64,000 nt of DNA from Serratia proteamaculans (GCF_008830365.1 NZ_WBKI01000007.1:1-64000), one strand, 5' to 3'. Counted from the first letter of the stretch, positions 18,737-30,278 are shown. Notes: a model not told the origin generated them from the sequence alone. Numbers and translations are program-made.

Positions 18737-19282
18737 TTGAGACTGTTTGATTTATTGGAGCGGCTGAATAGCCTGCAACGCAGCTGGCTACGCAACCATG
18801 AAGAACTGGATAACCTGCCCCCGGTGCAGTTGAGTGCGTTGTATTATCTGGCACGCTGCAACCATTACTCCAACACGCCGATGGCAGTGGCGGAATATCT
18901 CGGCCTGACCAAGGGCACAGTATCGCAATCGCTAAAAAAGCTGGAAAGTAATGGGATGATCGCCCGTACTGCGGATGAGAAGGACCGCCGTAGCGTCAGG
19001 TTAAAGCTGACCGACAAGTCACGTGTATTGATGGATGCCCTGTTCCCACCGGGCTATTTACAAAATGCGCAGGATGCCATGCAGCAGGACGGGGGGCAGT
19101 TGCTGGAACTGTTGACGCAGTTACTGCGCCAGTTGCAAAAGCAGGATGATAACGTGGCGTTATTCGGCGAATGCCATCGTTGCCGTTATCACCAGTGGCA
19201 GAACGGCCAACCATTTTGTGGGCTGACACAGGAACCGCTGCCATCAAGCAGCGTGAACCTGATTTGCCGGGAATTTGCTTAA
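18737..19282 (+). CDS. MarR-family regulator with a C-terminal four-cysteine motif
   Basis: A 181-aa winged-helix regulator. The DNA-binding region is about residues 30-100, with recognition-helix part LTKGTVSQSLKKLE and wing DEKDRRSVRLKLT. Unusually, after the dimerisation helix a tail carries Cys146-x2-Cys149-x11-Cys161-x15-Cys177 (GECHRCRYH, PFCGLTQEPL, LICREF), a pattern able to bind Zn or an Fe-S cluster. The start is TTG at 18737, 6 bases after TGAGGAG. It is divergent from a CPVC thiol protein and its stop overlaps the convergent ldcC stop by 4 bases. A redox- or metal-responsive repressor of its neighbour is the likely role; the ligand is unknown. Confidence 0.85.
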   Translation: MRLFDLLERLNSLQRSWLRNHEELDNLPPVQLSALYYLARCNHYSNTPMAVAEYLGLTKGTVSQSLKKLESNGMIARTADEKDRRSVRLKLTDKSRVLMDALFPPGYLQNAQDAMQQDGGQLLELLTQLLRQLQKQDDNVALFGECHRCRYHQWQNGQPFCGLTQEPLPSSSVNLICREFA

Positions 19283-21423
19283 GCCAGCGGCGTTTTCAGC
19301 ACCTTCACCAGATAACGTCCGTCCTCGGTCAGCTTTGCGCCATGGATATCGGTTTCAAAGCCTGGATAACGTTCACCGATCGAGCATAGCATCAGCAGAA
19401 AATCGAGTACTGCGCGGCTCTCTTCGGTGATCATCTCCCCCGGCATAACCAAAGGTACCCCTGGCGGATAAGGCAGGATCATATTGGCCGCCACCTTGCC
19501 AACCAACTGATCCAGTTCGCAGGTTTCTACGTTGCCGCGCACCTGTTGCTGGAACATCTGATGCGGCGTCAGCTTCATTTCAGGCAGCACGTCAAATGCC
19601 CGTTGCATCAGGCCTGGCAGATCGTGCCGACGGATTAAACTGTGGATCCCAGCCGCCAAATCCTGAATGCGCATATTGCGGTAGAAATCCGGATCTTCCG
19701 CAAACAGATCCGGCAGCATGTTCTTCACCCGCAGGTTGAGATCGTAAGCGCGTTTGAAATCGGTCAGACCACGCAGCAGGCTCATCGCCTTGGTTTTATC
19801 AATGCCGATGCTGAACAGGAACAGCAGGTTATAGGGCCCGGTTTTTTCTACCACGATACCGCGTTCATCCAGGTATTTCGCCACCAGCGCCGCCGGTATC
19901 CCGCTATCTTCCAGCATGCCCAACTCATTCATGCCTGGCGTCAGGATGGTGACCTTGATCGGATCGAGGTACATGTGGTCGCAGTCGGTATTGCCGAAAC
20001 CGTGCCAGTTATCATCCGGGTTCAGTGGCCAGCACTGCGCTTCGTCGATCTCCTCCGGCTGCCAGATGTCGAAGAACCAGCTATCGCTCTCCCCTCGTAA
20101 CCGCTGTACCTCACGGCGGAAATGCAATGCACGCTCCACCGAGCGATTAATCAAACGCCGCCCCGGATTACCACGCAGCATCGCCGCCGCGGTTTCCATC
20201 GAGGCCACGATGCCATAATTCGGCGAAGTGGTGGTGTGCATCATATAGGCTTCATTAAAGGTGCTCTCATCGTAGTCACCCTTAATGTGGATCATCGAGG
20301 CCTGCGAAAACGCCGCCAGTAATTTATGCGTAGACTGGGTTTCGTAGATCACCTTGCCGGGCGTGCGCTCACCGCTCATGCCACTCTTGCCGTCGTAAAT
20401 CGGATGGAAGTTGGTATAGGGCACCCAGGCTGAGTCAAAGTGAATAGAGGGCACGTCCAGCGTCTGTTTGATGTAGTCGGTGTTATACAGCAAACCGTCA
20501 TAGGTAGAATTGGTGATCACCGCATGCACCGGCCAACTGGCATTAACCGTTGCCGCGACCCGGCCGGCAATGCTCTCATGGGTAAACTCATGCTGTGGGA
20601 TGCCACCGAGAATGCCATAGGCGTTACGCAATGGGCGCAGGTAGATCGGGACGATATCGCTCATCATCAGCAAATGGCATAAGGATTTATGGCAGTTGCG
20701 ATCAATCAATACCGTGCTGCCGGTCGGCGCCGAATACATGCCGACAATTTTGTTGGCGGTGGAGGTGCCGTTAGTCACCAGATAACTCTGTTCGGCGTTA
20801 AAGGTACGCGCTATATACTCTTCGGCCTCCAGATGCGGGCCGGTGTGATCCAGCAACGAACCCAGTTCGGTAACCGAAATCGAAACGTCGGCTTTGAGAG
20901 TATTGGCACCGAAAAAGTCGTAGAACAAACAGCCGACCGGGCTTTTCTGAAAGGCGGTACCTGCCATGTGCCCTGGGGTACAGAAAGTGTATTTCCCTTC
21001 ACGCACGTACTTAAACAGCGCCTTGGTCAAGGGCGGCGTAATGGTATCGATATATTCGTCAGTGTATTGCTGGATGCGCTGGGCAATATCATCCGCCGCA
21101 TTCAGGGCGTACTCGAAGAAATACAGTGCCATGCGCATTTCATGCAGGCTGACGTCAAAGGTGGAGTGGGTGTTGATAAATGCATACAACGGCAAATATT
21201 CATTCAGCTCGTTGATGTCGCTGCACAATTCCAGGCTGTAATCGTCCCAGTCAAAAATCACTCCGCAAATGCGCGCGTTGGCCTCGATCAGCTTTAACAG
21301 GTCACCGCTGTTTTTCGGATACACCAGTTGGAAATCCATTGCAGTCAGTGCGATGTGAAGCTCGCGGATCGGCTCGTCTTTGTAATAAACGCCAGTTGGG
21401 CTCATGATCGCGATGATATTCAA
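19279..21423 (-). CDS. ldcC: Constitutive lysine decarboxylase LdcC
   Basis: Second lysine decarboxylase, 714 aa, with the same domains as CadA: a wing domain (1-130), a PLP core with QSTHKLLAAFSQ around residue 367, and a C-terminal domain ending IHGAKLTEDGRYLVKVL. LdcC has a higher pH optimum than CadA in E. coli and does not need CadC. The assignment rests on its place directly downstream of accA, as in E. coli, and on its clear divergence from CadA 5 kb away. It is separated from accA by a terminator. Confidence 0.94.
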   Translation of the reverse strand: MNIIAIMSPTGVYYKDEPIRELHIALTAMDFQLVYPKNSGDLLKLIEANARICGVIFDWDDYSLELCSDINELNEYLPLYAFINTHSTFDVSLHEMRMALYFFEYALNAADDIAQRIQQYTDEYIDTITPPLTKALFKYVREGKYTFCTPGHMAGTAFQKSPVGCLFYDFFGANTLKADVSISVTELGSLLDHTGPHLEAEEYIARTFNAEQSYLVTNGTSTANKIVGMYSAPTGSTVLIDRNCHKSLCHLLMMSDIVPIYLRPLRNAYGILGGIPQHEFTHESIAGRVAATVNASWPVHAVITNSTYDGLLYNTDYIKQTLDVPSIHFDSAWVPYTNFHPIYDGKSGMSGERTPGKVIYETQSTHKLLAAFSQASMIHIKGDYDESTFNEAYMMHTTTSPNYGIVASMETAAAMLRGNPGRRLINRSVERALHFRREVQRLRGESDSWFFDIWQPEEIDEAQCWPLNPDDNWHGFGNTDCDHMYLDPIKVTILTPGMNELGMLEDSGIPAALVAKYLDERGIVVEKTGPYNLLFLFSIGIDKTKAMSLLRGLTDFKRAYDLNLRVKNMLPDLFAEDPDFYRNMRIQDLAAGIHSLIRRHDLPGLMQRAFDVLPEMKLTPHQMFQQQVRGNVETCELDQLVGKVAANMILPYPPGVPLVMPGEMITEESRAVLDFLLMLCSIGERYPGFETDIHGAKLTEDGRYLVKVLKTPLA

Positions 21424-21514
21424 CGGCTGCTCCTGTCAGTTAACCAGCAATCGTCTATAACAACATGAAAAACTCGGACTGTGTACCCCAAAAGCTCCCT
21501 TTTCATCAGCCCAA

Positions 21515-21536
21515 AAAAAACCGCCCGGAGGCGGTT
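21515..21536 (-). terminator. Terminator of the dnaE-accA unit
   Basis: On the minus strand AACCGCC / GGCGGTT (21519-21536) with loop TCCG is followed by a run of eight T. It lies 21 bases after the accA stop and before ldcC. Confidence 0.9.
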
Positions 21537-21557
21537 TCTTGCAACACATGATAAAAC

Positions 21558-22517
21558 TCAGCAGTAGCCGTAGTTCATCAGGCGTTGGTAACGACGGTTG
21601 CGCAACTCTTCGTTGTTCAGACCGTCGAGATCTTTCAGGTCAGCCAACAGCTGTGCTTTCAGCGAGGCTGCCATCGCCGGCACGTCACGGTGAGCAGAGC
21701 CCAAAGGCTCCGGGATCACCGAGTCGATCAGCTTCAGTTCTTTCAGACGCGGTGCGGTAATGCCCATCGCTTCTGCAGCCAGAGGAGCCTTGTCGGCACT
21801 CTTCCACAGGATGGAGGCACAGCCTTCCGGTGAGATCACCGAGTAGGTGCTGTACTGCAGCATATTCACTTTGTCGCCAACGCCGATAGCCAATGCACCG
21901 CCAGAACCGCCTTCGCCGATCACGGTGCATATCACCGGGATATTCAGACGAGACATTTCACGCAGGTTATGGGCTATCGCTTCTGACTGACCGCGTTCTT
22001 CCGCGCCCACACCAGGGTATGCCCCTGGAGTGTCGATGAAAGTGATCAACGGCAGTTTGAAGCGAGCAGCCATTTCCATCAGGCGCAGCGCTTTGCGGTA
22101 GCCTTCCGGTGCCGGCATGCCGAAGTTACGGCGGATTTTCTCTTTAGTTTCGCGGCCTTTCTGATGACCGATGATCATCACCGGGCGACCATCCAGACGA
22201 GCAATACCACCGACAATCGCTTTATCATCGGCATAGGCGCGATCGCCTGCCAGTTCTTCGAAGTCGGTAAAGATGTGTTTGATATAATCCAGGGTATAAG
22301 GACGGCGTGGGTGGCGTGCCAATTGGGCAACTTGCCAAGCCCCAAGATCGGAAAAAATCTTGCGCGTCAGCTCAACGCTCTTTTCACGAAGGCGCTGAAC
22401 CTCTTCGTCCAGATTAATATCTAATTTTTCGTCTTGACGGCTGACTGCAGTCAGCGAGTCAATTTTCGCTTCCAGCTCTGCAATCGGCTGTTCAAAATCA
22501 AGAAAATTCAGACTCAT
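21558..22517 (-). CDS. accA: Acetyl-CoA carboxylase carboxyltransferase subunit alpha
   Basis: With AccD it transfers the carboxyl group from biotin to acetyl-CoA to give malonyl-CoA, the committed step of fatty-acid synthesis. The 319-aa length equals E. coli AccA. The crotonase-like core shows [20 protein letters not shown] and the glycine-rich [15 protein letters not shown]. It lies 12 bases after dnaE, so the two are co-transcribed. Confidence 0.97.
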   Translation of the reverse strand: MSLNFLDFEQPIAELEAKIDSLTAVSRQDEKLDINLDEEVQRLREKSVELTRKIFSDLGAWQVAQLARHPRRPYTLDYIKHIFTDFEELAGDRAYADDKAIVGGIARLDGRPVMIIGHQKGRETKEKIRRNFGMPAPEGYRKALRLMEMAARFKLPLITFIDTPGAYPGVGAEERGQSEAIAHNLREMSRLNIPVICTVIGEGGSGGALAIGVGDKVNMLQYSTYSVISPEGCASILWKSADKAPLAAEAMGITAPRLKELKLIDSVIPEPLGSAHRDVPAMAASLKAQLLADLKDLDGLNNEELRNRRYQRLMNYGYC

Positions 22518-22529
22518 AGCATTCCTATT

Positions 22530-25500
22530 TTAGTCAAATTCCAGTTCCACCTGCTCATTACCTACCAAAGTCCGCAAATCTATCAATAAGCGGTCGGTGG
22601 GCGTCACGCGCCAGGTTGCGCCAAAACGCAGCTTGGCCCGCGCATCTTCCCGTTGATAGTAAAGATGCACTGGAATCGTCCCCGAGCGATGGGGTTCCAA
22701 AGACTGACGGAGACGGTTCAAAAGCTGGTCATCAATTTGCCTGTCCGTCAGCGAGATAGCAAGTCCGCGAGCGTATTTTTCACGGGCTTCACTGATGTCC
22801 ATTAGCTCGCGGGCCGTCATTTTAAGCCCACCGCTAAAGTCATCAAAGCTGACCTGTCCACTGGCGATCAGGATACGGTCTTTTTCCAATAAATGCTGGT
22901 ATTTTTCTAACGCATCGGTGAATAACATCACTTCCAGACGGCCTGAACGGTCATCCAGCGTACAAATTCCGATGCGATTACCGCGCTTGGTGACCATAAC
23001 CCGTGAGGCGATCACCAGCCCAACGGCGGTCGTCATTTTGCCCCGGTCCGTCGGATGCATATCTTTCAAACGCTGGCCACCGGCATAGCGTTCGATTTCC
23101 TTCAGGTACTGGGTGATCGGGTGGCCGGTAAGGTACAACCCCAGGGTTTCCCGTTCACCGTCCAGCACCACCTGCTCCTGCCAGAGGGGCACGTTGGCGT
23201 AGGATTGCTCCACCTGCTCCGGCGCTTCCGCCAGTACGCCAAACATGTCCACCTGGCCGATCGCTTCGGCTTTGGCATGCTGATCGGCCGCTTTCAACGC
23301 GTCACCCAACGAATTCATCAGCGCAGCGCGATGCGGCCCAAGGCGGTCGAATGCCCCGGACATGATCAGTTTTTCCAGAATACGGCGGTTCAGTTTTTTG
23401 ATATCAGAGCGAGCACAGAGGTCAAACAGGTCTTTGAAATAACCCTGCTCGCCACTGTTACGCGCTTCAAGAATGGCTTCAATCGGCCCTTCCCCGACGC
23501 CTTTGATAGCACCGATGCCGTAAACGATCTCACCTTCGTCGTTAACGTGGAAATGATACTGGCCGCTGTTGATGTCCGGCGGCAGGATTTTCAAGCCCAT
23601 GCGCCAGCATTCATCCACCAGCCCCACCACCTTATCGGTGTTGTCCATATCGGCGGTCATTACCGCCGCCATAAACTCGGCCGGGTAGTGCGCCTTCAGC
23701 CACAATGTCTGGTATGACACCAGTGCATAGGCGGCGGAGTGCGATTTGTTGAAGCCGTAACCGGCGAATTTCTCCACCAGGTCAAAGATTTTTACCGACA
23801 GCTCACCGTCGATGCCGCGTGATTTTGCCCCGTCCTCGAAACCGCCGCGCTGCTTGGCCATCTCAACCGGGTTCTTTTTGCCCATCGCACGACGCAACAT
23901 GTCTGCGCCGCCCAGCGAATAACCGGCCAGCACCTGGGCAATCTGCATCACCTGTTCCTGATACAGGATGATGCCGTAGGTAGGCTCCAGCACCGGTTTA
24001 AGCGACTCATGCTGCCACTGAATATCCGGGTAGGAAATCTCTTCACGACCGTGCTTTCGGTCAATAAAGTTATCTACCATGCCTGACTGCAGCGGCCCCG
24101 GGCGGAACAGCGCCACCAGTGCGATCATGTCTTCGAAACAGTCGGGCTTCAGGCGTTTGATCAGGTCTTTCATGCCACGTGATTCGAGCTGGAAGACCGC
24201 CGTGGTCTCCGAACGCTGCAGCATGTCGAAGCTTTTCTTGTCCTCTAGCGGAATGGCGGCGATATCGATCGGTTCCAGCCCGGTTTTCGCGCGGCGAGCG
24301 TTGATCATCGCCAACGCCCAGTCGATGATGGTCAGGGTACGCAGCCCCAGGAAGTCAAACTTCACCAGCCCGGCGTATTCCACATCGTTCTTATCAAACT
24401 GGGTTACCGGATGCTGGCCTTCGGCATCGCAGTACAGCGGAGCGAAGTCAGTTATTTTGGTCGGTGCGATCACCACACCACCGGCGTGCTTACCGGCGTT
24501 ACGCGTCACCCCTTCCAGCTTGCGCGCCATGTCGATCAGCGCTTTGACTTCCTCATCGGCCTCGTAGATTTCCGGCAACTGCGGTTCGGCGGCAAAGGCT
24601 TTTTCCAGCGTCATGCCCGGATCGGGCGGCACCAGCTTGGAGATGCGATCGACGAAGCCATACGGGTGACCCAGTACACGGCCCACGTCACGAATAACCG
24701 CTTTCGCCGCCATGGTACCGAAGGTAATAATCTGCGATACCGCCTCACGGCCGTACATCTCCGCAACGTGCTCAATCACCAGATCGCGTTTTTCCATGCA
24801 GAAGTCGACGTCGAAGTCAGGCATCGAAACACGTTCCGGGTTAAGGAAACGTTCGAATAGCAGGTCAAACTCCAGCGGGTCAAGATCGGTGATTTTCAGC
24901 GCATAGGCCACCAGTGAACCGGCACCAGACCCACGACCCGGCCCTACCGGCACGTCGTTGTCCTTCGACCACTGGATGAACTCCATCACAATCAGGAAGT
25001 AACCCGGGAAGCCCATCTGGTTGATCACTTTCAGCTCAATATCCAGACGTTCGTCGTATTCAGGGCGGCGCTCAGCACGTACCTGCGGATCCGGGAACAG
25101 GAACTCCAGACGCTCCTCCAGCCCTTCCTTCGACTTAAGGACCAGGAAATCCTCAGTGGTCATATCACCGGTTGGGAACTGCGGCAGGAAGTACTCGCCA
25201 AGGCGGATAGTCACGTTACAACGCTTGGCGATCTCTACGCTGTTGAGCAACGCCTCCGGGATGTCGGCAAACAGCTCGCACATCTCGTCTTCGTCACGCA
25301 TGTATTGCTGCGAGGTATAATTACGCGGGCGCTTGGGATCATCCAGCGTGAAACCGTCGTGGATGGCAACGCGGATCTCATGAGCGTCAAAGTCATCCGC
25401 TACCAGAAAACGCACATCATTAGTGGCCACTACCGGCAGCCCACGTTCGGTCGCCAGGGCTACCGCTGCATGCAGGTAGTTTTCTTCGTCCGGCCGACCA

Positions 25501-26018
25501 GTACGGATCAGTTCGAGATAATAACTGTCGGGGAAATACTGCTGATAAAACTCCAGGCACTGCTCCACCTGCGGCTGGTTGCCGCGCAGCAGAAACTTGC
25601 CGACGTCGCCCTGACGGGCACCAGAGAGCAGGATAAGCCCTTCACGGTGCTCAATCAGCCAGTCACGATCGATGATCGGACCGGCGGCGCCGTAACCACG
25701 CTGATAGGCGCGAGAAATCAGCAACGTCAGGTTTTGGTAACCTTCATTATTGGCGGCCAGCACGGTGAGCTGCGCCAGCTCATCGCCCAGCACTTCGCTT
25801 TGCACATGAAAATCCGCGCCGATGATCGGTTTGATCCCGGCGCCGTGCGCGCTGCCATAGAACTTCACCAGACCACACAGGTTGGTAAAGTCGGTAATTG
25901 CCAAAGCAGGCATGGCTAACGCGGCAGCTCTTTTCACCAACGGTCCGATCTTGGCTAATCCATCAATCATGGAGTAGTCACTATGAACGCGCAGGTGAAT
26001 AAAACGAGGTTCGGCCAT
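22530..26018 (-). CDS. dnaE: DNA polymerase III subunit alpha
   Basis: Catalytic subunit of the replicative polymerase holoenzyme (1162 aa; E. coli 1160). The N-terminal PHP domain starts [15 protein letters not shown]. The palm has the catalytic aspartates in [14 protein letters not shown] near residue 400 and the motif [17 protein letters not shown] tandem helix-hairpin-helix part and an OB fold ([17 protein letters not shown]) follow, and the C-terminus binds tau. It lies downstream of rnhB after 83 bases. Confidence 0.97.
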   Translation of the reverse strand: MAEPRFIHLRVHSDYSMIDGLAKIGPLVKRAAALAMPALAITDFTNLCGLVKFYGSAHGAGIKPIIGADFHVQSEVLGDELAQLTVLAANNEGYQNLTLLISRAYQRGYGAAGPIIDRDWLIEHREGLILLSGARQGDVGKFLLRGNQPQVEQCLEFYQQYFPDSYYLELIRTGRPDEENYLHAAVALATERGLPVVATNDVRFLVADDFDAHEIRVAIHDGFTLDDPKRPRNYTSQQYMRDEDEMCELFADIPEALLNSVEIAKRCNVTIRLGEYFLPQFPTGDMTTEDFLVLKSKEGLEERLEFLFPDPQVRAERRPEYDERLDIELKVINQMGFPGYFLIVMEFIQWSKDNDVPVGPGRGSGAGSLVAYALKITDLDPLEFDLLFERFLNPERVSMPDFDVDFCMEKRDLVIEHVAEMYGREAVSQIITFGTMAAKAVIRDVGRVLGHPYGFVDRISKLVPPDPGMTLEKAFAAEPQLPEIYEADEEVKALIDMARKLEGVTRNAGKHAGGVVIAPTKITDFAPLYCDAEGQHPVTQFDKNDVEYAGLVKFDFLGLRTLTIIDWALAMINARRAKTGLEPIDIAAIPLEDKKSFDMLQRSETTAVFQLESRGMKDLIKRLKPDCFEDMIALVALFRPGPLQSGMVDNFIDRKHGREEISYPDIQWQHESLKPVLEPTYGIILYQEQVMQIAQVLAGYSLGGADMLRRAMGKKNPVEMAKQRGGFEDGAKSRGIDGELSVKIFDLVEKFAGYGFNKSHSAAYALVSYQTLWLKAHYPAEFMAAVMTADMDNTDKVVGLVDECWRMGLKILPPDINSGQYHFHVNDEGEIVYGIGAIKGVGEGPIEAILEARNSGEQGYFKDLFDLCARSDIKKLNRRILEKLIMSGAFDRLGPHRAALMNSLGDALKAADQHAKAEAIGQVDMFGVLAEAPEQVEQSYANVPLWQEQVVLDGERETLGLYLTGHPITQYLKEIERYAGGQRLKDMHPTDRGKMTTAVGLVIASRVMVTKRGNRIGICTLDDRSGRLEVMLFTDALEKYQHLLEKDRILIASGQVSFDDFSGGLKMTARELMDISEAREKYARGLAISLTDRQIDDQLLNRLRQSLEPHRSGTIPVHLYYQREDARAKLRFGATWRVTPTDRLLIDLRTLVGNEQVELEFD

Positions 26019-26101
26019 ATCCAGATACCTGAATCTAGGGGCTCAGCGAACTGAACCCGGGTTAACTCTATCGCGTGCCTGGCCCGGATAAGGCCGGCAG
26101 A

Positions 26102-26695
26102 TTACAGCGCCAGCACCCTTCTGACCGGGGCAAAGCTGCGGCGATGATGTTCGGTCGCACCCAGCGCGGCCAGCCGCTCCAGATGGAAAGCGGTTGGGTA
26201 GCCTTTATGCTGCGCAAAACCGTAGTCCGGAAATTCCCGATCCAACTCAGTCATTTCGCGGTCACGCGTTACCTTCGCCAGAATGGACGCTGCGCTGATT
26301 TCCGCCACGCGGCTGTCGCCCTTCACCACCGCCTGCGAGCGCATCGGCAATTTCGGGCAGCGGTTACCGTCAATCAATACCATGTCCGGCGCGATATGCA
26401 ATCCGGCAACTGCACGCTGCATCGCCAACATAGTGGCATGCAGAATGTTCAGTTGGTCAATCTCGTCCGGCTCGGCACGCCCCAAACTCCAGGACAGGGC
26501 CTTCTCGGTAATTTCGTCATACAACGCCAGACGGCGTTTTTCACTGAGTTTTTTCGAGTCCGCCAGCCCTACGATCGGACGCGCGGGATCGAGGATCACC
26601 GCAGCGGTCACAACCGCGCCCACCAAGGGGCCACGACCGACTTCGTCCACGCCGGCAATCAGCGTGGCGACAGGATAGATGAAAGGTTCAATCAT
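26102..26695 (-). CDS. rnhB: Ribonuclease HII
   Basis: Removes single misincorporated ribonucleotides and RNA in hybrids. The 197-aa protein has the catalytic [12 protein letters not shown] (Asp18, Glu19) and the later acidic residue in [10 protein letters not shown], plus [15 protein letters not shown]. Its start overlaps the lpxB stop by 4 bases, as in E. coli. Confidence 0.96.
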   Translation of the reverse strand: MIEPFIYPVATLIAGVDEVGRGPLVGAVVTAAVILDPARPIVGLADSKKLSEKRRLALYDEITEKALSWSLGRAEPDEIDQLNILHATMLAMQRAVAGLHIAPDMVLIDGNRCPKLPMRSQAVVKGDSRVAEISAASILAKVTRDREMTELDREFPDYGFAQHKGYPTAFHLERLAALGATEHHRRSFAPVRRVLAL

Positions 26696-27840
26696 GCTTT
26701 TGCCAGTTCCAACACAGCCTGAGCGGCCTGTTCATCGGCACCACAACGGATGCTTTGGTGCAAATTAAGGAAAGTCTGTTTCAGTTCGTCAGTTTGCGGA
26801 CTATCTTCCAGCAGCGGCATTAGCGACGCCGCCAACTTGTCCGGCACGCAATCGTGCTGCAACAGTTCGGTGACGATTTCACGACCGGCCAGCAGATTTG
26901 GTAATGAGACATACGGCGTCTTCACCAGCCGTTGCGCTATCCAGAAGGTAAATGGTTTCATGCGGTAACCCACCACCATCGGGCATTTGGCCAGCATGCA
27001 CTCCAGCGCGGCAGTGCCGGAGGCCAGTAATGCTGCGTCGCTGGCGATCATCGCCTCGCGCCCCTGGCCGTTGAGCAGGTGAACCCTTAACTCAGGGGCC
27101 ACTTCGGCCTTGATGCGCTCGAACTGTTCGCGTCGCTTGGCATTAACCAGCGGCACCACCAGCTCCAGATCCGGATAGCGGGTGCGCAGCAACTGCGCCG
27201 TTTTCAGGAAATCGGCGCTTAGCATCTCGACTTCCGCACCGCGGCTGCCCGGTAACAGGGCCAGACAACGTGCATCCGGAGCTATGCCCAGCGTGGCGCG
27301 CGCAGCCAGTTTATCCGGTTGCAGCGGCATGGCGTCGGCCATGGTATGGCCGATAAACCGACAGGGTACGTTGAAACGATCGTAAAACGCTTTTTCGAAA
27401 GGGAGAAACGCCAGCACCAGATCGGTGGCTTTGCCTATTTTGAAAACGCGCTTTTGACGCCAGGCCCAAACGGACGGGCTGACATAGTGAATGGTGCGGA
27501 TGCCGCGCTGTTTCAGACGACCTTCCAGGGTGATATTGAAGTCCGGCGCGTCGATACCCACAAACACGTCAGGCGCGAGATCGCTGAACCGGCGGGTAAG
27601 ATCCTTACGGATCTTTAACAAGCGTGGCAGGCGCTCAAGCACCTCGACCACGCCCATTACCGCCAGTTCTTCCATTTCGTACCAGGTTTCGCAGCCTTCG
27701 GCCTGCATCAGCGGGCCGGCGACGCCAACAAAACGCGCGTCGGGGATCTGCGCCTTGAGCGCGCGGATTAAACCGGCGCCAAGAATATCACCGGAAGTTT
27801 CTCCGGCGACCAATCCGATGGTCAATGGGCGATTTTGCAT
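26692..27840 (-). CDS. lpxB: Lipid A disaccharide synthase
   Basis: GT19 glycosyltransferase that condenses lipid X with UDP-diacylglucosamine to give the beta-1,6 disaccharide of lipid A at the inner face of the inner membrane. The 382-aa protein has the N-terminal signature [14 protein letters not shown] and [13 protein letters not shown]. The C-terminal donor-site region includes [20 protein letters not shown]. It lies 3 bases after lpxA. Confidence 0.97.
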   Translation of the reverse strand: MQNRPLTIGLVAGETSGDILGAGLIRALKAQIPDARFVGVAGPLMQAEGCETWYEMEELAVMGVVEVLERLPRLLKIRKDLTRRFSDLAPDVFVGIDAPDFNITLEGRLKQRGIRTIHYVSPSVWAWRQKRVFKIGKATDLVLAFLPFEKAFYDRFNVPCRFIGHTMADAMPLQPDKLAARATLGIAPDARCLALLPGSRGAEVEMLSADFLKTAQLLRTRYPDLELVVPLVNAKRREQFERIKAEVAPELRVHLLNGQGREAMIASDAALLASGTAALECMLAKCPMVVGYRMKPFTFWIAQRLVKTPYVSLPNLLAGREIVTELLQHDCVPDKLAASLMPLLEDSPQTDELKQTFLNLHQSIRCGADEQAAQAVLELAKA

Positions 27841-27843
27841 AGG

Positions 27844-28632
27844 TCAGCGAATAATACCGCGGGTGGAACGACCAAAGAAATCAAGGAACTGCTGCACCAC
27901 CGGCTGTTCTTTCGCCAGGGCTTCGATTTCTGTTTTCGCTTCATCCAGCGTTTTCTCGCTGCGATAAAGAATTTTGTAGGCGTTACGAATGGCCTGCATT
28001 TCATCTTTATCAAAACCACGACGCTTCAGGCCAACGGCGTTAACACCGAATGGCGTAGCGTGGTTACCCTGCGCGATGACAAAAGGAGGCACGTCTTGGG
28101 CAACGCCGGAACAACCGCCCACCATCACGTGAGTACCGATAATGCAGAACTGATGGATAGCCGTCATACCACCGATAATGGCATGATCATCAATTTCCAC
28201 ATGGCCGGCCAGCGTGGCGTTGTTTGCCAAAATACAGGAGTTACCCACCACACAGTCGTGCGCAACATGCACGTTAACCATCAGCAGGTTATCATTACCT
28301 ACTTTGGTCAACCCAGTGCCCTGCGCTGTGCCGCGATGAATGGTGACGCTTTCGCGGATGCGATTGCGATCGCCAATCTCGACACGCGTCGGTTCACCCG
28401 CGTATTTCAGATCCTGATTCACTTCGCCAATAGAGGCGAACTGATAGATCTGATTATCGCGGCCGATTTTGGTCAAGCCATTCACCACAATGTGGGACTT
28501 CAGTACCGTGCCTTCGCCGATTTCCACCTGGGAGCCGACGTAGCAGAAGGGACCGATGTGCGCACCAGCGCCGATAACGGCGCCTTCTTCAATAATCGCG
28601 CTAGGATGGATAAAGGCGGTTTTGTCGATCAC
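27844..28632 (-). CDS. lpxA: UDP-N-acetylglucosamine O-acyltransferase
   Basis: First step of lipid A synthesis: transfer of 3-hydroxymyristate from ACP to UDP-GlcNAc. The 262 aa form a left-handed beta-helix of hexapeptide repeats over residues 1-190. The catalytic histidine lies in [11 protein letters not shown] (about residue 125). The C-terminus is helical. It lies 3 bases after fabZ. Confidence 0.97.
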
Positions 28633-28635
28633 GGA

Positions 28636-29091
28636 TTAGGCCTCCCGGCTGCGCGCACACATCATGGTTGCTTCGCAGACAATTTTGCCGTCGACGGTCG
28701 CCACGCCTTTAAAGCGCGTCAAACCACGACGAGTTTTCTCAAAGGTGACTTCCATGATCATTTGATCGCCAGGCACTACCGGTCGTTTGAAGCGGGCTTC
28801 GTCGATACCGGCAAAGTAATACAACTCACCCGGCTCCAACTTGCCGACGCTTTTGAACGCCAGAATACCGGTGGCCTGCGCCATGGCTTCCAGAATCAAT
28901 ACGCCTGGGAAAATCGGCTTACCAGGGAAGTGTCCCTGGAAAAACGGCTCATTTACAGATACGTTCTTCACCGCACGCAGGAATTTGTGCTCCTCAAACT
29001 CGAGGACGCGATCGACCAGCAAGAACGGGTAACGGTGAGGAAGCAACTCTAAAATTTCTGCAATATCCAGAGTATGAGTGTCAGTAGTCAA
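28636..29091 (-). CDS. fabZ: 3-hydroxyacyl-ACP dehydratase FabZ
   Basis: Hot-dog fold dehydratase of fatty-acid elongation; it competes with LpxA for hydroxymyristoyl-ACP and so balances phospholipid and LPS. The active-site His and Glu are in [20 protein letters not shown]. The TTG start at 29091 is chosen: it gives 151 aa exactly as in E. coli, which also starts with TTG, and AGGA lies upstream. An in-frame ATG at 29166 adds 25 unrelated residues. Confidence 0.96.
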   Translation of the reverse strand: MTTDTHTLDIAEILELLPHRYPFLLVDRVLEFEEHKFLRAVKNVSVNEPFFQGHFPGKPIFPGVLILEAMAQATGILAFKSVGKLEPGELYYFAGIDEARFKRPVVPGDQMIMEVTFEKTRRGLTRFKGVATVDGKIVCEATMMCARSREA

Positions 29092-29252
29092 AATACTCTT
29101 CCTGTCTCTAAAAACTGATGGCATCAACAACACGGCCTGCGCTGCCCCCAATAAGGAGGAAGTCATGCAGGCCGCAAATTAACAACTCTTTGCGCTTTTG
29201 GTCTCATGACCAACGCGTTTCGTTTTGTACCCAGCGAGGCGGGCGGTAGTGA

Positions 29253-30275
29253 TTAGTCTTTTCCGACTTTTCGTTCGACAGCTTTTAAGCGCTTGCTAAT
29301 CTCATCGATATTCATCACCAACGCAGCGGTTTTACGCCAAACTTTGTTGGGTTGTAACGGAATGCCCGAAGAGTATACCCCAGGTTCGGTGATTGGTCGC
29401 ATAACCATTCCCATTCCGGTGACAACAACTTTGTCGGCGATCTCCATGTGACCGTTGATCACGCTGGCTCCGCCGATCTGGCAATAACGGCCAATCTTCA
29501 GGCTACCCGCCATGATCACACCGCCGGCAACGGCAGTATTGTCGCCAATCACCACGTTATGTGCAATCTGACATTGGTTGTCGATGATAACACCATTCCC
29601 GATCAGGGTGTTATCCAACGCGCCGCGGTCAATGGTGGTGCAAGCGCCAATCTCGACGCGATCGCCGATGATTACCGTGCCCAACTGAGGGATTTTAATC
29701 CACTCGCCACGTTCGTTGGCATAGCCGAAACCATCAGCACCGATCACAGTACCTGATTGGATCAGGCAGCGCTGACCGATTTCGACTTCATGATAAATAG
29801 TTACGTTTGCCCACAGACGCGTATCCGCGCCAATGCGTGCACGTTTGCCGATAAAGCAGCCAGGACCGATAACCACGTTATCGCCCAGAACGGCGCCAGA
29901 CTCGATCACCGCATTAGCGCCAATGGCCACATTCTGTCCCAGAGTGGCAGCAGGTGAGATAACCGCGCTTGGGGCGATATCCTGAGCCGGAGACGGCGTG
30001 GTATCCATCAGTTGCGCCATGCGCGCGTAAGTCAGGTAAGGGTTTTTAACCACCAGCGCCGCAGAACGGCAGTGTGGTAAATCCGCTTCGGTAAGCACTA
30101 CTGCGCTTGCCAGGCAGGAAGACAACTGCTCTTGATAGCGGCTGTTTGACAAAAACGTGATTTGGCCAGCCTGTGCCGAATGCATAGAAGCAATGCCGGT
30201 GATGACGAGATCGCCATCACCGTGCAATTGTGCATCCAACTGCTGCGCTAGATCAGCCAGTCGAATTGAAGGCAT
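29253..30275 (-). CDS. lpxD: UDP-3-O-(3-hydroxymyristoyl)glucosamine N-acyltransferase
   Basis: Third acylation step of lipid A. The 340 aa consist of an N-terminal uridine-binding domain (1-100), a left-handed beta-helix with the catalytic His in [11 protein letters not shown] (about residue 240) and a C-terminal helix. It lies 3 bases after skp. The 161-base gap before fabZ contains no ORF of note. Confidence 0.96.
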   Translation of the reverse strand: MPSIRLADLAQQLDAQLHGDGDLVITGIASMHSAQAGQITFLSNSRYQEQLSSCLASAVVLTEADLPHCRSAALVVKNPYLTYARMAQLMDTTPSPAQDIAPSAVISPAATLGQNVAIGANAVIESGAVLGDNVVIGPGCFIGKRARIGADTRLWANVTIYHEVEIGQRCLIQSGTVIGADGFGYANERGEWIKIPQLGTVIIGDRVEIGACTTIDRGALDNTLIGNGVIIDNQCQIAHNVVIGDNTAVAGGVIMAGSLKIGRYCQIGGASVINGHMEIADKVVVTGMGMVMRPITEPGVYSSGIPLQPNKVWRKTAALVMNIDEISKRLKAVERKVGKD

Positions 30276-30278
30276 GTG

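Noticed and set aside
19279-19282. Overlap of the marR and ldcC stops as a sign of an operon
   Set aside because: The genes are convergent, so the overlap reflects compact packing only.
27835-29052. 405-codon open frame opposite lpxA/fabZ
   Set aside because: Antisense to two essential genes, no protein-like motifs, no ribosome-binding site of note.
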